Assembly: GCF_021869535.1 (NCBI RefSeq) | Contig: NW_026262734.1 | Location: 112,483,588-112,547,587, forward strand | DNA from: Mytilus californianus | Taxonomy: Eukaryota > Mollusca > Bivalvia > Mytilida > Mytilidae | Direction: 5' to 3' | Length of the DNA: 64,000 nt | In this document: positions 35,463 to 47,648 of the stretch, piece by piece | Position numbering within the stretch: the stretch's first letter is position 1 | Layout of the letters: each line of letters opens with the position of its first letter | Translations under genes and position numbers: made by a program | Notes under the pieces: model-generated | Database searches by the model: none | What the model saw: the letters and a program-made list of their open reading frames with translations, nothing else | What the model was told of the DNA's origin: nothing

Positions 35463-36427
35463 AAACAAGCATTCTGAGAGTATTGCATGGCAATACATAG
35501 TCCCCTACTGGGTAAAAATTCATTATACTGGAACAAAATGCTAACTTGTTCTATAACTTTGTCATGGTGTAAACAAAAAGTAAATATCATGTCAATATCT
35601 TCAAGCATGACTAAAAACAGTGTGGAAAACTGATTATATGAGTGAATTTTTCAAGTCCAAGGACCATAACTCTTCACAAAATTATTAGACCGAAACAAAA
35701 ATTTGAACTTGATCTGTAACTTGTCATGATAAAACTATATACCAATTATCAATCAATATCATATAAGCATGATGAAAAAAAACATTAGATATGATTAATA
35801 GTTCTCTAAAATTAGATATGATGTAATACAGTGTATATCTATTTTCAAATTATAATCAAATATAATTAATAGTTCCAAATATTTTTCTTTCATTTGTCAC
35901 AAACTAATATAGATTTGTAACTTATCTATAAAATGTCAACAACTTTTATCTACACAATGTAATGTATTGAAATATATACATAATAAGAATAGATTATTAT
36001 CTAATTAAAGGTTTTCTCTTCACATTTTTTTTTTATGTATATAGCATTCAGAAAATTAATTTATACTAAATAACTAACAAACCTGCCAAAAAATTCTTCA
36101 AATAATTAAACAAAGAATGTCTTTAAAAAAATTAGTTATCTCCCTTTGTACAGAAATATGGTTTAACATAGTACTCTAACATTAGATATGGTCCAGAGTT
36201 ATGGTCCATAACTCTGGATTAAAATATCAGACTGGAACAAAATTTGAATTTGATCTATAACTTTTTTTCATGATAAAACTATATACCAAATATCAAATCA
36301 ATATCTTCAAGAACGAAGAAAAAAAGTGTGGAAAGCTGATTTGCCGGACTGACAGAAGGACAGACAGACAGACGGACGGAGTGCAAACCTAAAGTCCCCT
36401 TCGACTTTGTCGGTAGGGGACTAAAAA
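35463..36427 (+). mobile_element. Family D copy 2, interrupted by a ~385-bp insertion
   Basis: It has the same left end as copy 1 (AAACAAGCATTCTG, then TAGTCCCCTACTG) and the same right end (GACAGACAGACAGAC, hairpin with AAGTCCCCTTCG and GTAGGGGACTA, then AAAAATAC). Only about two core units are present. The unit sequence breaks at 35793 and resumes at 36178; AACATTAGATATG occurs at both junctions. Confidence 0.75.
35794..36177. mobile_element. Possible insertion inside family D copy 2
   Basis: This A+T-rich sequence interrupts the family D copy and is flanked by the same 13 bp, AACATTAGATATG, at 35781-35793 and 36178-36190. That could be a target duplication of a retroposed fragment. It has no tail, ORF or terminal inverted repeat that I can see. 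Confidence 0.4.
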
Positions 36428-36569
36428 TACATAGAACTGTATTCATTCAAATCAATTCAGCTGATATCAATTTATCTAAAAAAAAAAGCAGATCCAAAAT
36501 CTATGATTTTAATTCGCATAATTAAGTCATATACTGCTTACAATAATATGAAATGTTTTCATTTATTTA

Positions 36570-37625
36570 TGTAGGACTCTGAACTGTGATGATACTCCAA
36601 TCCACGATGGTCACACTGAAGTGTGATGGTACTCCAATCCACGATGGTACTCCAATCCACGATGGTCACACTGAACTGTGATGGTACTCCAATCCACGAT
36701 GGTCACACTGAACTGTGATGGTACTCCAATCCACGATGGTCACACTGAACTGTGATGGTACTCCAATCCACGATGGTCACACTGAAGTGTGATGGTACTC
36801 CAATCCACGATGGTCACACTGAACTGTGATGGTACTCCAATCCACGATGGTCACACTGAAGTGTGATGGTACTCCAGTCCACGATGGTCACACTGAACTG
36901 TGATGGTACTCCAATCCACGATGGTCACACTGAACTGTGATGGTACTCCAATCCACGATGGTCACACTGAACTGTGATGGTACTCCAATCCACGATGGTC
37001 ACACTGAAATGCAATGGTTTGACGCTGAAGTGCGATGGTGGGATTGTGACGCTATCTTCTTGATAGCTACACAGAAGTGCGATTGTGGTAATGCTGAAGT
37101 GCCATGGATTACATAAACTATGATAAATAGTCAATGCGCTTCCTGTCCCATCTGTAGCATTGTAGTGTAATTTGTAAATAGCTTCAGCCAAAAAAGCAAT
37201 AGTTCATACAATTGTTCAGATACTGACCACTGTAGACGCTACATACAAAGATTATTTTCCTTTAAAACCAGTACTAATTGCAATGACTGAAAAACGAGGT
37301 AGTTGTTTGAAACGCATGTACTACTTGGGTTATAGTCAAAACCGAAAAAAAAATATCCAAAAAAATTATATGGCTGCTGTAAATGAGAACAAGGAGTGAG
37401 ATGGTTATCTGCAACTGGAGAATATATTGTTTGGTATTTATATAATAACTAATAAAAAAATCGAACTCTCATAATAATTTGACATCTGTAGATTTTTAAC
37501 GTGCCATCACAGGTCTTATAGACCATTGCACATCAGCGAAAGTAACATCACACTTCAGCGTGGACCATCACACTTCAGCATGACCATCGCACTTCAGTGT
37601 CGCTATCCCATCTCCGAGTCCTACA
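36570..37625. mobile_element. Foldback-like element with tandem-repeat inverted arms
   Basis: The outer ends are TGTAGGACTCTGA and, inverted, TGTAGGACTCGGA. The left arm contains ~11 copies of a 37-bp unit (TGTGATGGTACTCCAATCCA, then CGATGGTCACACTGAAC) at 36587-37005, then degenerate CTGAAGTGCGATGG units to ~37110. The right arm (37500-37610) contains the same CTGAAGTGTGATGGT motifs inverted. The centre (37110-37500) is unique A+T-rich sequence. No target duplication is evident. Confidence 0.65.
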
Positions 37626-38668
37626 TTTACATACCCCATCATTCCTTAGCTAATCATTTTTGTTCGTATTAATCTGGTAGTTTTCAGCTTTGAATTGTTT
37701 AAATTATTCATCTTAATGTGAATTTTAAATAAATTATACATTAGCTATCCATTACTCTCAATTAATGAGGGAATATATGAATGGCAACATTCATAAGAAT
37801 TATGATTGCAACAATCCAAGTGTTTCAGGGACCAAGATCAATATCTAATCACAATGAAGTCACTACAACTCTTTTATAGAGATTGATAGGAGATTAAGTC
37901 TGGTTAGACTATTGTATTCAGTAGGACATTGTCCCAGACAGGAATTTTTACAAACATTAAAACAATATCAGATGAAACTGAAGATATTTTAATCAAACAT
38001 CATTAAATGTAATTGAGTGGTGACATAAAGAATTCTTAATTAGCTTTTGTGATTCATGGGTTAAACCTATTCACTAAATTTTATTTTCTTATTTATTTTA
38101 TTACCTAACAAAAATTTCCCAGGTATCAGTACAAGGCATGGTTTAGATTATTACAATGAGTCCATCATAAGGTGCAAGTCAATGAATACGAAAGAACCTG
38201 TCACCAATTAGAGGTTCAGAACATATTATTTTGATTAGAACCTCTTCAATACTGCTTTTACTCCTATATGTTGAGTACAAAGGAAAGAATATCAATTGGA
38301 ACCAGCTAGCCATTTAACCAATAACCTCCACACTTGAGGCAAAAATGGATGTTCCGTACCAATGATAACTTTTATAACTCATCACAAGGTTAGTTGGCCC
38401 TTCTACCTTCCTCAACTATGAGAAGTCATAACATGATAAGAAAAAAAAATTATTAGGGCAATTCATAACTCAAAATAAATTGACCCACTTGACAAACCAA
38501 AAGCAAGTTGACACACCCAAACCAAAGGACTGATTGATTGATGGCAGCAAAAGCAAAGTCAGCACACATTGTCGGCTATGCTGTGAACAAAATTGCTTAA
38601 AAACAGCAACAAAGCAAAGGAACTGCATTTCTACTGCTGCTCTTCATCTTAAGTAACTGTAAGTTTCA
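37626..38668. other. Non-coding stretch, nothing supported
   Basis: No exon, array or element ends recognised. Confidence 0.5.
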
Positions 38669-40498
38669 ACCTCAAACCTAACAACACAGAGTAAAACCTC
38701 ATACATTACAACACAGAGTAATACCTTATACCTAACAACACAGAGTAAAACCTCATACCTAACAACAAAGAGTAAAACCTCATACCTAACAACAAAGAGT
38801 AAAACCTCATACATAACAACACAGAGTAATACCTTATACCTAACAACACAGAGTAATACCTCATACCTAACAACACAGAGTAAAACCTCATACCTAACAA
38901 CAAAGAGTAAAACCTCATACCTAACAACACAGAGTAATACCTTATACCTAACAACACAGAGTAAAACCTCAAACCTAACAACAAAGAGTAAAACCTCGTA
39001 CATAACAACAAAGAGTAAAACCTCATACATTACAACACAGAGTAATACCTCATACCTAACAACACAGAGTAAAACCTCATACCTAACAACAAAGAGTTAA
39101 ACCTCATACCTAACAACACAGAGTAATACCTTATACCTAACAACACAGAGTAATACCTTATACCTAACAACAAAGAGTAAAACCTCATACCTAACAACAA
39201 AGAGTAAAACCTCATACATTACAACACAGAGTAATACCTCATACCTAACAACACAGAGTAAAACCTCATACCTAACAACACAGAGTAATATACCTCATAC
39301 CTAACAACACAGTAAAACATCATACCTAACAACACAGAGTAAAACCTCATACCTATAACAACACAGAGTAAAACCTCAAACCTAACAACACAGAGTAATA
39401 CCTCATACCTAACAACACAAAGTAATACCTTATACCTAACAACAAAGAGTAAAACCTCATACCTAACAACACAGAGTAATACCTTATACCAAACAACACA
39501 GAGTAAAACCTCATACCTAACAACACAGAGTAAAACCTCATACCTAACAACACAGAGTAATATACCTCATACCTAACAACACAGAGTAATATACCTCATA
39601 CCTAACAACACAGTAAAACCTCATACCTAACAACACAGAGCAAAACTTCATACCTAACAACACAGAGTAAAACCTCACACCTAACAACACAGAGTAATAT
39701 ACCTCATACCTAACAACACAGAGTAATATACCTCATACCTAACAACAGAGTAAAACCTCATACCTAACGACACAGAGTAAAACCTCATACCTAACAACAC
39801 TGAGTAAAACCTCATACCAAACACACAGTAAAACCTCATACCTAACAACACAGAGTAAAACCTCATACTTAACAACACAGAGTAAAACATAATACCTAAC
39901 AACACAGAGTAAAACCTCATACCTAACAACACAGAGTAAAACCTCATACCTAACAACACAGAGTAATATACCTCATACCTAACAACACAGTAAAACCTCA
40001 TACCTAACAACACAGAGTAAAACCTCATACCTAACAACACAGAGTAATACCTCATACCTAACACAGAGTAATATACCTCATACCTAACAACACAGTAAAA
40101 CCTCATACCTAACAACACAGAGTAAAACCTCATACCTATAACAACACAGAGTAATACCTCATACCTAACAACACAGAGTAATACCTTATACCTAACAACA
40201 CAGAGTAAAACCTCATACCTAACAACACAGAGTAATACCTTATACCTAACAACACAGAGTAAAACCTCATACCTAACAAAACAGAGTAAAACCTCATACC
40301 TAACATTAAAGAGTAAAACCCCATACCTAACAACACAGAGTAAAACCTCAAACCTAACAACACAGAGTAATATACCTCATAGCTAACTACACAGAGTAAA
40401 ACCTCATACCTAACAACACAGAGTAAAACCTCATACCTAACAACACAGAGTAAAACCTCATACCTAACTACACAGAGTAAAACCTCATACCTAACTAC
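38669..40498. repeat. 27-bp tandem array, ~68 copies
   Basis: The unit is ACCTCATACCTAACAACACA followed by GAGTAAA, with variants ACCTTATACC, CAAAGAG, CATACATTAC and a 2-bp longer GTAATATACC form, plus short-deleted units (CACAGTAAAACC). As 27 is divisible by 3, the minus strand is open for long stretches (RFYSVLLGM repeats, up to 150 codons); these change frame at each indel and are not genes. Confidence 0.95.
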
Positions 40499-40682
40499 AA
40501 GTTTTAGCAGATTGATGTCACTATACTGTGAATATTTTACATGTACTTAACATTTTCACAAGGACATACCTGTCAACTTTTCAAAATCTCCATGGGGGAT
40601 TTTATGGGCAAGAGGACCTAATGCTTCTTTTTTTATTGTCATACATTGTAAGTGTTTTAAATCAATACTTTATAAAATTAAA

Positions 40683-41205
40683 ATGAAATTGAGAATGGAA
40701 ATGGGGAATGTGTCAAAGAGACAACAGCCCGACCATAGAGCAGACAACAGCTGAAGGCCACCAATGGGACTTCAATGCAGCGAGAAACTCCCACACCCGA
40801 AGGCGTCCCTCAACTGGCCCCTAAACAAATATGTATACTAGTTCAGTGATAATGGACGTCATACTAAACTCCAAATTATACACAGGAAACTAAAATTAAA
40901 AATGATACAAGACTAACAAAGGCCAGAGGCTTTTGACTTGGGACAGGCGCAAAAATGCGGCGGGGTTAAACATGTTTTTTGAGATCTCAACCCCCCCCCC
41001 CCCCTATACCTCTAGCCAATGTAGAAAAAACAAACGCACAACAGTACGTACAGTAAAACTCAGTATAAGAGAAGTCTGAGTCCGATGTCAGAATAGGAAA
41101 CAAAAGAAAATAAACAAAATGACAATAATACATAATAACAACAGACTACTAGCAGTTACTGACATGCCAGCTCCAGACCTCAATTAAACTGATATTTTGA
41201 ATGAG
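40683..41205 (+). repeat. Interspersed repeat family G, copy 2
   Basis: It starts AATGAAATTGAGAATGGAAA and is the inverted counterpart of 9545-9905. A C-run of about 14 (40989-41003) replaces a shorter tract in copy 1. The segment beyond 41050 (ATAAACAAAATGACAATAAT, GACATGCCAGCTCCAGACC) I recall as a continuation of the same mussel family. No ORF. Confidence 0.78.
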
Positions 41206-41338
41206 TATATATGTGCTTAAACACCTGCTTTAACTCATTTGAATGCCTGTTTTGAGGTGTTCAGTTTATGTAATAAAGAATTTCAAAATTCAGTTCAATA
41301 CTTCTCATGGGGGAAATCCCCAATAATTTGTGACAGTT

Positions 41339-41475
41339 AGCAGGTCTGCATGGATCATATGCCTTACAAATGTACATAACTATTAGCAGGTCTGCATGGA
41401 TCATATGCCTTACAAATGTACATAACTATTAGCAGGTCTGCATGGATCATATGCCTTACAAATGTACATAACTAT
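41339..41475. repeat. 46-bp tandem repeat, three identical copies
   Basis: AGCAGGTCTGCATGGATCAT begins units at 41339, 41385 and 41431; the copies appear identical. Confidence 0.9.
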
Positions 41476-42368
41476 GTAAAATAATCTGGTTATTTTCTAG
41501 TAACATTTGAACACAAAACTGAAGATATTGCTCTTTGTGCACTAACAGAAAATAATCGGAAATCAAATCATTCAATCTGTTTAAGTTTTTTATCTGGCTT
41601 AGAATTATGACATATTTTTGACAATGTTAATAGCCAATTTTAATTCACATAGCAACAGAAATTTGAACATTTTCCAAGACCAACCTTTCTTAATTCTCTT
41701 GTCAACAAAACTGACACCTGAAAATGAAAAGTATCGGAAAACATGTTCTTTTCACTTAGAATATCTCCACTTTGGAAGTTCCATAATTTCTTTAAAAGTT
41801 GAGACGAAAAAAGACATTCTTAATATTCTGTCTCAAACCATAAGAAAATCAATACAATATAATAGAAACAAACACTTAATATATTTTAATTTCGTCCTAA
41901 TCGATTAAAGCATTGTAACAAACTTAGAAGTCACATTATCTCGAAATATAAAGTCATGCTGATAAATACACACTCAAACTTAATGCAGATAGCAACATTT
42001 TTATTATTCTCTTATTATTATAAAAGAAAATTGAATAAAAGTTCCAATGCCATTGAGGAATACAAAACATATTCAATATCTTTAGATTAATTGAAGGACT
42101 TCCTACCAGCTGACACATTAGATTATATTCACAGTGACCCAACAATATCTTTCAAACAGTGACCTCAAACACTTTTTACCTATGACCTTTTTATATTGAA
42201 AATTAAAGAAATACTTATGATATCCTTCCATTACAGGAGAATATTTTAAAGTTTTACAAAAAGTCTGCATTAACAATGTGTCAATGTCCCTTTCAACCTT
42301 TATCAGTGAATGTTTAAGGACTTTGAGATTTGTTGCTACAAACACTTATCAATATTGATGGCAAATCT

Positions 42369-42573
42369 TTGGATTCATCATTATTCGTGGGATACCAATT
42401 TTCGTGGATTTCATTGTTATAGGTGAACCACGAAATTAAATGTTCAATGAATAACAAATTTCCTATAGTCTTATATGCAGACTTTGGTAAAACCACGAAA
42501 TCAAATATCCATGAAAATGCAAGTATTCTTCAATCCACGAAAATTGGTACCCACGAAAATAAATGAATCTACA
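42369..42573. mobile_element. MITE family I, intact copy with ~40-bp terminal inverted repeats
   Basis: The left arm GGATTCATCATTATTCGTGG continues with ACCAATTTTCGTGGATT. The right arm (42532-42571) is its complement with a few differences. The interior contains CCACGAAATTAAATG and CCACGAAATCAAATATCC. Related copies: 57292-57488 and the interrupted one at 48909-50118. I recognise it as a common mussel repeat. Confidence 0.72.
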
Positions 42574-42591
42574 GTATTTAATTTATTGACA

Positions 42592-42818
42592 TCTTGACTA
42601 GACATCTGTCAATTGTTGAAGACCATGTTTTGACCTCTTGACTTGACATCTGTCAATTGTTGAAGACCATGTTTTGACCTCTTGACTTGACATCTGTCAA
42701 CTGTTGAAGACCATGTTTTGACCTCTTGACTTGACATCTGTCAATTGTTGAAGACCATGTTTTGACCTCTTGACTTGACATCTGTCAATTATGGAAGACC
42801 ATGTTTTGACCTCTTGAT
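42592..42818. repeat. 44-bp tandem repeat, five copies
   Basis: GACATCTGTCAATTGTTGAA begins units at 42601, 42645, 42689, 42733 and 42777, with AATTGTTG/AACTGTTG/AATTATGG variants. Confidence 0.92.
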
Positions 42819-43402
42819 ATCGTTGTTGGTTTGATGTTTGTAAATATCAGAAACATCATTTAAATGCCCTACTGTCACTCATAGTCAAAATTAATCCTAT
42901 GACATTTACAGATATAAAATTGTGTACTTAAAGTTATTTCTAATAAAATACAAGACCCAATCTCATTACATCAAAATTACATATATTTTTTTCTTTCTAA
43001 TAAATTCTACAAGGAATAAAAATTGAATATATTTGGAAATACATCTTCTATATGCTAAAGTACAAACATAAATAGTTGCCATGGAAAAAATGATCATTTG
43101 GATATAAACCTACATGATATCTCCAGGAATACTGATGAGGCAAACAGTTTTAGAATACTAATGGACAAATTTTTACGATTTCATTGAAAAATGGGTTATC
43201 AGCCAGACCATAAATAACTCGACTTGTTTCCAGTTAATGATATTTCATCAGAGGTAATTCGGCTCATCAAAGTTTAATGAAATTTAATTAAAATGGATCC
43301 TGCAGTACATTATACATGTTATATAGAGATATATGCACTCTTCCATCCTATTATTACTTTGATTGTCATTTGTGGAAGACATAAATTGCCCAGAGAAAGT
43401 TT
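42819..43402. other. Non-coding stretch, nothing supported
   Basis: A+T-rich, with no exon or repeat recognised. Confidence 0.45.
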
Positions 43403-43523
43403 ATAAAAATAAGCAGATGTGGTATGATTGCCAATGAGACAACTATCCACCAAAGTTCAAATGAAGTGGATGTAAGCAATTATAGGCAACCGTACAGCCT
43501 TTAACAATGAGAAAAAACCCTTT
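43403..43523 (-). repeat. Interspersed repeat family H, copy 3 (inverted)
   Basis: GCAGATGTGGTATGATTGCC through ATAGGCAACCGTACAGCC and AACAATGAGAAAA is the reverse complement of the copies at 815-1003 and 53069-53247. Confidence 0.75.
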
Positions 43524-43610
43524 TTGTTAAATTCTGCTAGTGGAATCCCCCATTTGTGGAAAACTTACCAAAAGAGTTTATCCTTGTAAGAGAGTAAAGG
43601 GTATACTGGC

Positions 43611-44372
43611 TATGAAGGGATCCTTAACTGTTTTGTGTGTTGTGTTTTATTTATGAAGGGATCCCTAACTGCTTGCTTGTTTTGTTATATTTATGAAGGG
43701 ATCCCTTACTACTTATTTGTTTTGTTTTGTTTATGAAGGGATCCCTAACTGCTTGTTTGTTTTGTTTTATTTATGAAGGGATCCCTAACTGCTTGTTTGT
43801 TTTGTTTTATTTATGAAGGGATCCCTATCTGCTTGTTTGTTTTGCTTTATTTATGAAGGGATCCCTAACTGCTTGCTTGTTTTGTTATATTTATGAAGGG
43901 ATCCCTTACTACTTGTTTGTTTTGTTTTGTTTATGAAGGGATCCCTAACTGCTTGTTTGTTTTGTTTTATTTATGAAGGGATCCCTAACTGCTTGTTTGT
44001 TTTGTTTTATTTATGGAGGGATCCCTAACTGCTTGTTTGTTCTGTTTTTTTATGAAGGGATCCCTAACTGCTTGCTTGTTTTGTTATATTTATGAAGGGA
44101 TCCCTTACTACGTGTTTGTTTTGTTTTGTTTATTTTATTTATGAAGGGATCCCTAACTGCTTGTTTGAATAGTTTTATCTATGAAGGGATCCTTAACTGC
44201 TTGTTTGAATTGTTTTATTTATGAAGGGATCCCTAACTGCTTGTTTGAATTGTTTTATTTATGAAGGAATCCCTAACTGCTTGTTTGAATTGTTTTATTT
44301 ATGAAGGGATACCTAACTTCTTGCTTGTTTTGTTTTATTTATGAAGGGATCCCTAACTGTTTCTTTTGTTTT
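43611..44372. repeat. 40-bp tandem array, ~19 copies, one GGATCC per unit
   Basis: The unit reads TATGAAGGGATCCCTAACTG then CTTGTTTGTTTTGTTTTATT. A sub-pattern (CTTGCTTG with GTTATATT, followed by a CCCTTACTAC unit) recurs at 43670, 43870 and 44070, 200 bp apart, indicating duplication of five-unit blocks. Later copies carry TTTGAAT in place of TTTGTTT. Confidence 0.94.
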
Positions 44373-45453
44373 ATTTTCATTGTTAACTTGGTTACATAAG
44401 TGGTCAATATATATTCACAGTCTTCCATCTTATGAGTTCATAAGACTCTTACTCTTTTATATTCTTTACAAAAGAATGAAAAGATCTTTCTAAAGTAGAC
44501 TGCTGGCTTATGAATACATGTTGAAAACAACATGTAAAATAATGATTAAATATAGAGAGCAGCAGGCAAATCAAGTTGTATTTTTCAGCAAATCATCTCA
44601 AACAGAACGTTTTCAGATAGAATTACATGTCCTCATTGTGACCCATACCAATCAATCTGTGACTTCCCCTTGAGGTATTGTTCTGTCCAATTATCTTGTT
44701 ACTTAATTATATTCTCAGAGAATTACACATAGAAGTAATTAAAACCTACTGAAATATCACTGACTTGTCTGTACACCTTATTGGATAACTGCTTCGTCAA
44801 TTCGACAAAATTACTCAATAACTAACTTTGTCTGGTTAACGTTGGCCGATTGTCATTAACTCAGAGTAATAAATCTTACAAAATACTAAAACAAGTGCTA
44901 TAAAGCTAGCAGCTGCACTGTTAATAAGCTGTTCAAAATCGGAAGTACATAATTGATTTCTTTTTGATTGGTTAGTTATTACGAGTTGGGTACTCTGTGT
45001 GTAAGATGTGCTATACCCTCTACAGGTTGTTCAGTCTGTGGATAATCTTATAGCTGAGAAAAACACATGTACTTACAGAATATAAGAGTATACTAGATGT
45101 CTTTTAAGGCAAATTTTATCAAAATGAAATAACTTTTTAGAATTCTTTGGCAGTCTGTTTGGTTCAAATAGAACAGTATTGAAAGTGTAATCAAAAGTCT
45201 CAGGTCCATAGATACACAAAGAAAAGATTGTCTTTTAAGGAAATGTTGTTGGTTTGATTTTAACAACCAAACAGTTTTAAGTATATTTTTATTGTGAACC
45301 ATCTTTTTCATATACCTGATCATATATTAAGTATCATACTGTCAGGTCTTTACATAACCTACATAATTGATTTGTGGTAAGGGAAATAACTCAAACTTAT
45401 ATTCAGAAAATTTTACCATGTTTCTATTATTGCAAGATTTTTCACATGATAAA
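44373..45453. other. Non-coding stretch, nothing supported
   Basis: The GTAAGT at 45079-45074 (minus strand) has no credible exon upstream. No repeat ends recognised. Confidence 0.45.
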
Positions 45454-47648
45454 CTAGAGCCTCTCAAGAGCCTGTGTCGCTCACCTGACTCTACTTTGGT
45501 TTTAGAAATCATGTAAAGATAGATAAAAATCATAACAGATACCCAAATAATGATTGAGGCCAAATTTTGATTAATATTGGTCCCGTTATTTAATAAAATA
45601 TCCTGGTGGCCATCTTGAACAGTAAATCGGCAACAAAGTAGCAACACTTGGTCAGCACTTCATAAGGAACATTCATGCCATGTTTGGTTTCATTCCATTC
45701 AGTGGTACTCTAAAAGAAGACATTTGTATGTATTTCCCATAGGGTCCTATGTTAAACTAAGCCCCTCCCCCTAGCGGCCATCTTGGATAATGGATCAACT
45801 GCAAACTAACAACACTTGGTCAGCAACTCATAAGGAACATTCATGCCATGTTTGGTTCCATTCCATTCAGTGGTTCTCTAAAAGAAGATAATTGTATGTA
45901 TTTCCCATAGGGTCCTATGTTAAACTAAGTCCCCCGCTGTCGGCCATCTTGGATGATGGATTGGCTGCAACATAACAACACTTGGTCAACATCTCATAAG
46001 GAACATTCATGCCATGTTTGGTTCCATTCCATTTATTGGTTCTCTAAAAGAAGACATTTTTATGTATTTCCCAAAGGGTCATATGTAAAACTAAGTCCCC
46101 CGCTGGCGGCCATCTTGGATGATGGATCGGCTACAAAGTAACAACACTTGGTCAGCATCTCATAAGGAAGATTCATGCCATGTTTGGTTTCATTCCATTC
46201 AGTGGTTCTCTAAAAGAAGACATTTGTATGTATTTCCCATAGGTCCTTTGTTAAACTAAGTCCCCTGCTGTCGGCCATCTTGGATGATGGACCGACTGCA
46301 AAGTAACAACACTTGGTCAGCACCTCATAAGGAACATTCATGCCATGTTTGGTTTCATTCCATTCAGTGGTTCTCTAAAAGAAGACATTTGTATGTATTT
46401 CCCGTAGGGTCCTATGTTAAACTAAGTCCCCTGCTGTCGGCCATCTTGGATGATGGACCGACTGCAAAGTAACAACACTTGGTCAGCACCTCATAAGGAA
46501 CATTCATGCCATGTTTGGTTTCATTCCATTCAGTGGTTCTCTAAAAGAAGACATTTGTATGTATTTCCCATAGGGTCCTATGTTAAACTAAGTCCCCCGC
46601 TGGCGGCCATCTTGGAAGATGGACCGACTGCAAAGAAACAACACTTGGTCAGCATCTCATAAGGAACATTCAAGCCATGTTTGGTTCCATTCCATTCAGT
46701 GGTTCTCTAAAAGAAGACATTTTTATGTATTTCCCATAGGGTCCTATGTTAAACTAAGTCCCCCGCTGGCGGCCATCTTGGATGATGGATCGGCTACAAA
46801 GTAACAACACTTGGTCAGCACCTGATTAGGAACATTCATGCCATGTTTGGTTTCATTCCATTCAGTGGTTCTCTAAAAGAAGACATTTGTATGTATTTCC
46901 CTTAGGGTCCTATGTTAAACTAAGTTCCCGATGGCAGCCATCTTGGATGATGGATCAGCTACAAAGTAACAACACATGGTCAGCACCTCATAAAGAACAT
47001 TCATGCTATGTTTGGTTTCATTCCATTCAGTGATTCTCTTAAAGAAGACATTTGTATGTATTTCCCATAGGGTCCTATGTTAAACTAAGTCCCCCGCTGG
47101 CGGCCATCTTGGATAATGGATCGGCTTCAAAGTAACAACACTTGGTCAGCACCTCATAAGGAAGATTCATGCCATGTTTGGTTCCATTCCATTCAGTGGT
47201 TCTCTAAAAGAAGTCATTTGTATGCATTTCCCATAGGGTCCTATGTTAAACTAAGTCCCCCGCTGGCGGCCATCTTGGATGATGGATCGGCTACAAAGTA
47301 ACAACACTTGGTCAGCACCTCATAAGAAACATTCATGCCATGTTTGGTTTCATTCCATTCAGTGGTTCTCTAAAAGAAGTCATTTGTATGCATTTCCCAT
47401 AGGGTCCTATGTTAAACTAAGTCCCCCGCTGGCGGCCATCTTGGATGATGGATCAGCTACAAAGTAACAACACTTGGTCAGCACCTCATAAGGAACATTC
47501 ATGCCATGTTTGGTTTCATTCCATTCAGTGGTTCTCTAGAAGAAGTTCAAAATGTAAAAAGTTAACATCGACGCCGGACGAGGGACGACGGACGCCAAGT
47601 GATGAGAAAAGCTCACTTGGCCCTTCGGGCCAGGTGAGCTAATAAAAA
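45454..47648 (+). mobile_element. pearl/Helentron-like element with twelve 166-bp units (family E)
   Basis: The left end holds a CTAGAGCCTCTCAAGAGCC palindrome-like start and TGTGTCGCTCACCTG. About 12 units of 166 bp follow, marked by GGCCATCTTGGATGATGG (from 45606 to 47434) and CATGCCATGTTTGGTTTC. The right end has GACGAGGGACGACGGACG and a strong hairpin at 47611-47639 (GCTCACTTGGCC/GGCCAGGTGAGC), then TAATAAAAA. The left GCTCACCTG is complementary to the right CAGGTGAGC, a subterminal inverted repeat. Unit-length ORFs of ~62 codons recur but the period is not a multiple of three. Confidence 0.82.

Noticed and set aside
38644-40363. Long minus-strand ORFs with 9-residue repeats
   Set aside because: They come from the 27-bp array and switch frame at 2-bp indels.
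45075-45138. Possible exon ending at a GTAAGT donor (minus strand)
   Set aside because: The best frame is hydrophobic and unlike the gene; no acceptor of quality lies upstream.
45953-47642. Repeated ~62-codon ORFs in plus strand
   Set aside because: They recur because of the 166-bp core units of family E; the period is not divisible by three and no start or regulatory context exists.
45454-47648. Canonical Helitron end (CTRR with hairpin just upstream)
   Set aside because: CTAA follows the hairpin directly at ~47639, but the classical short spacer and a TC start preceded by A are not clear; a Helentron/pearl-like type fits better.
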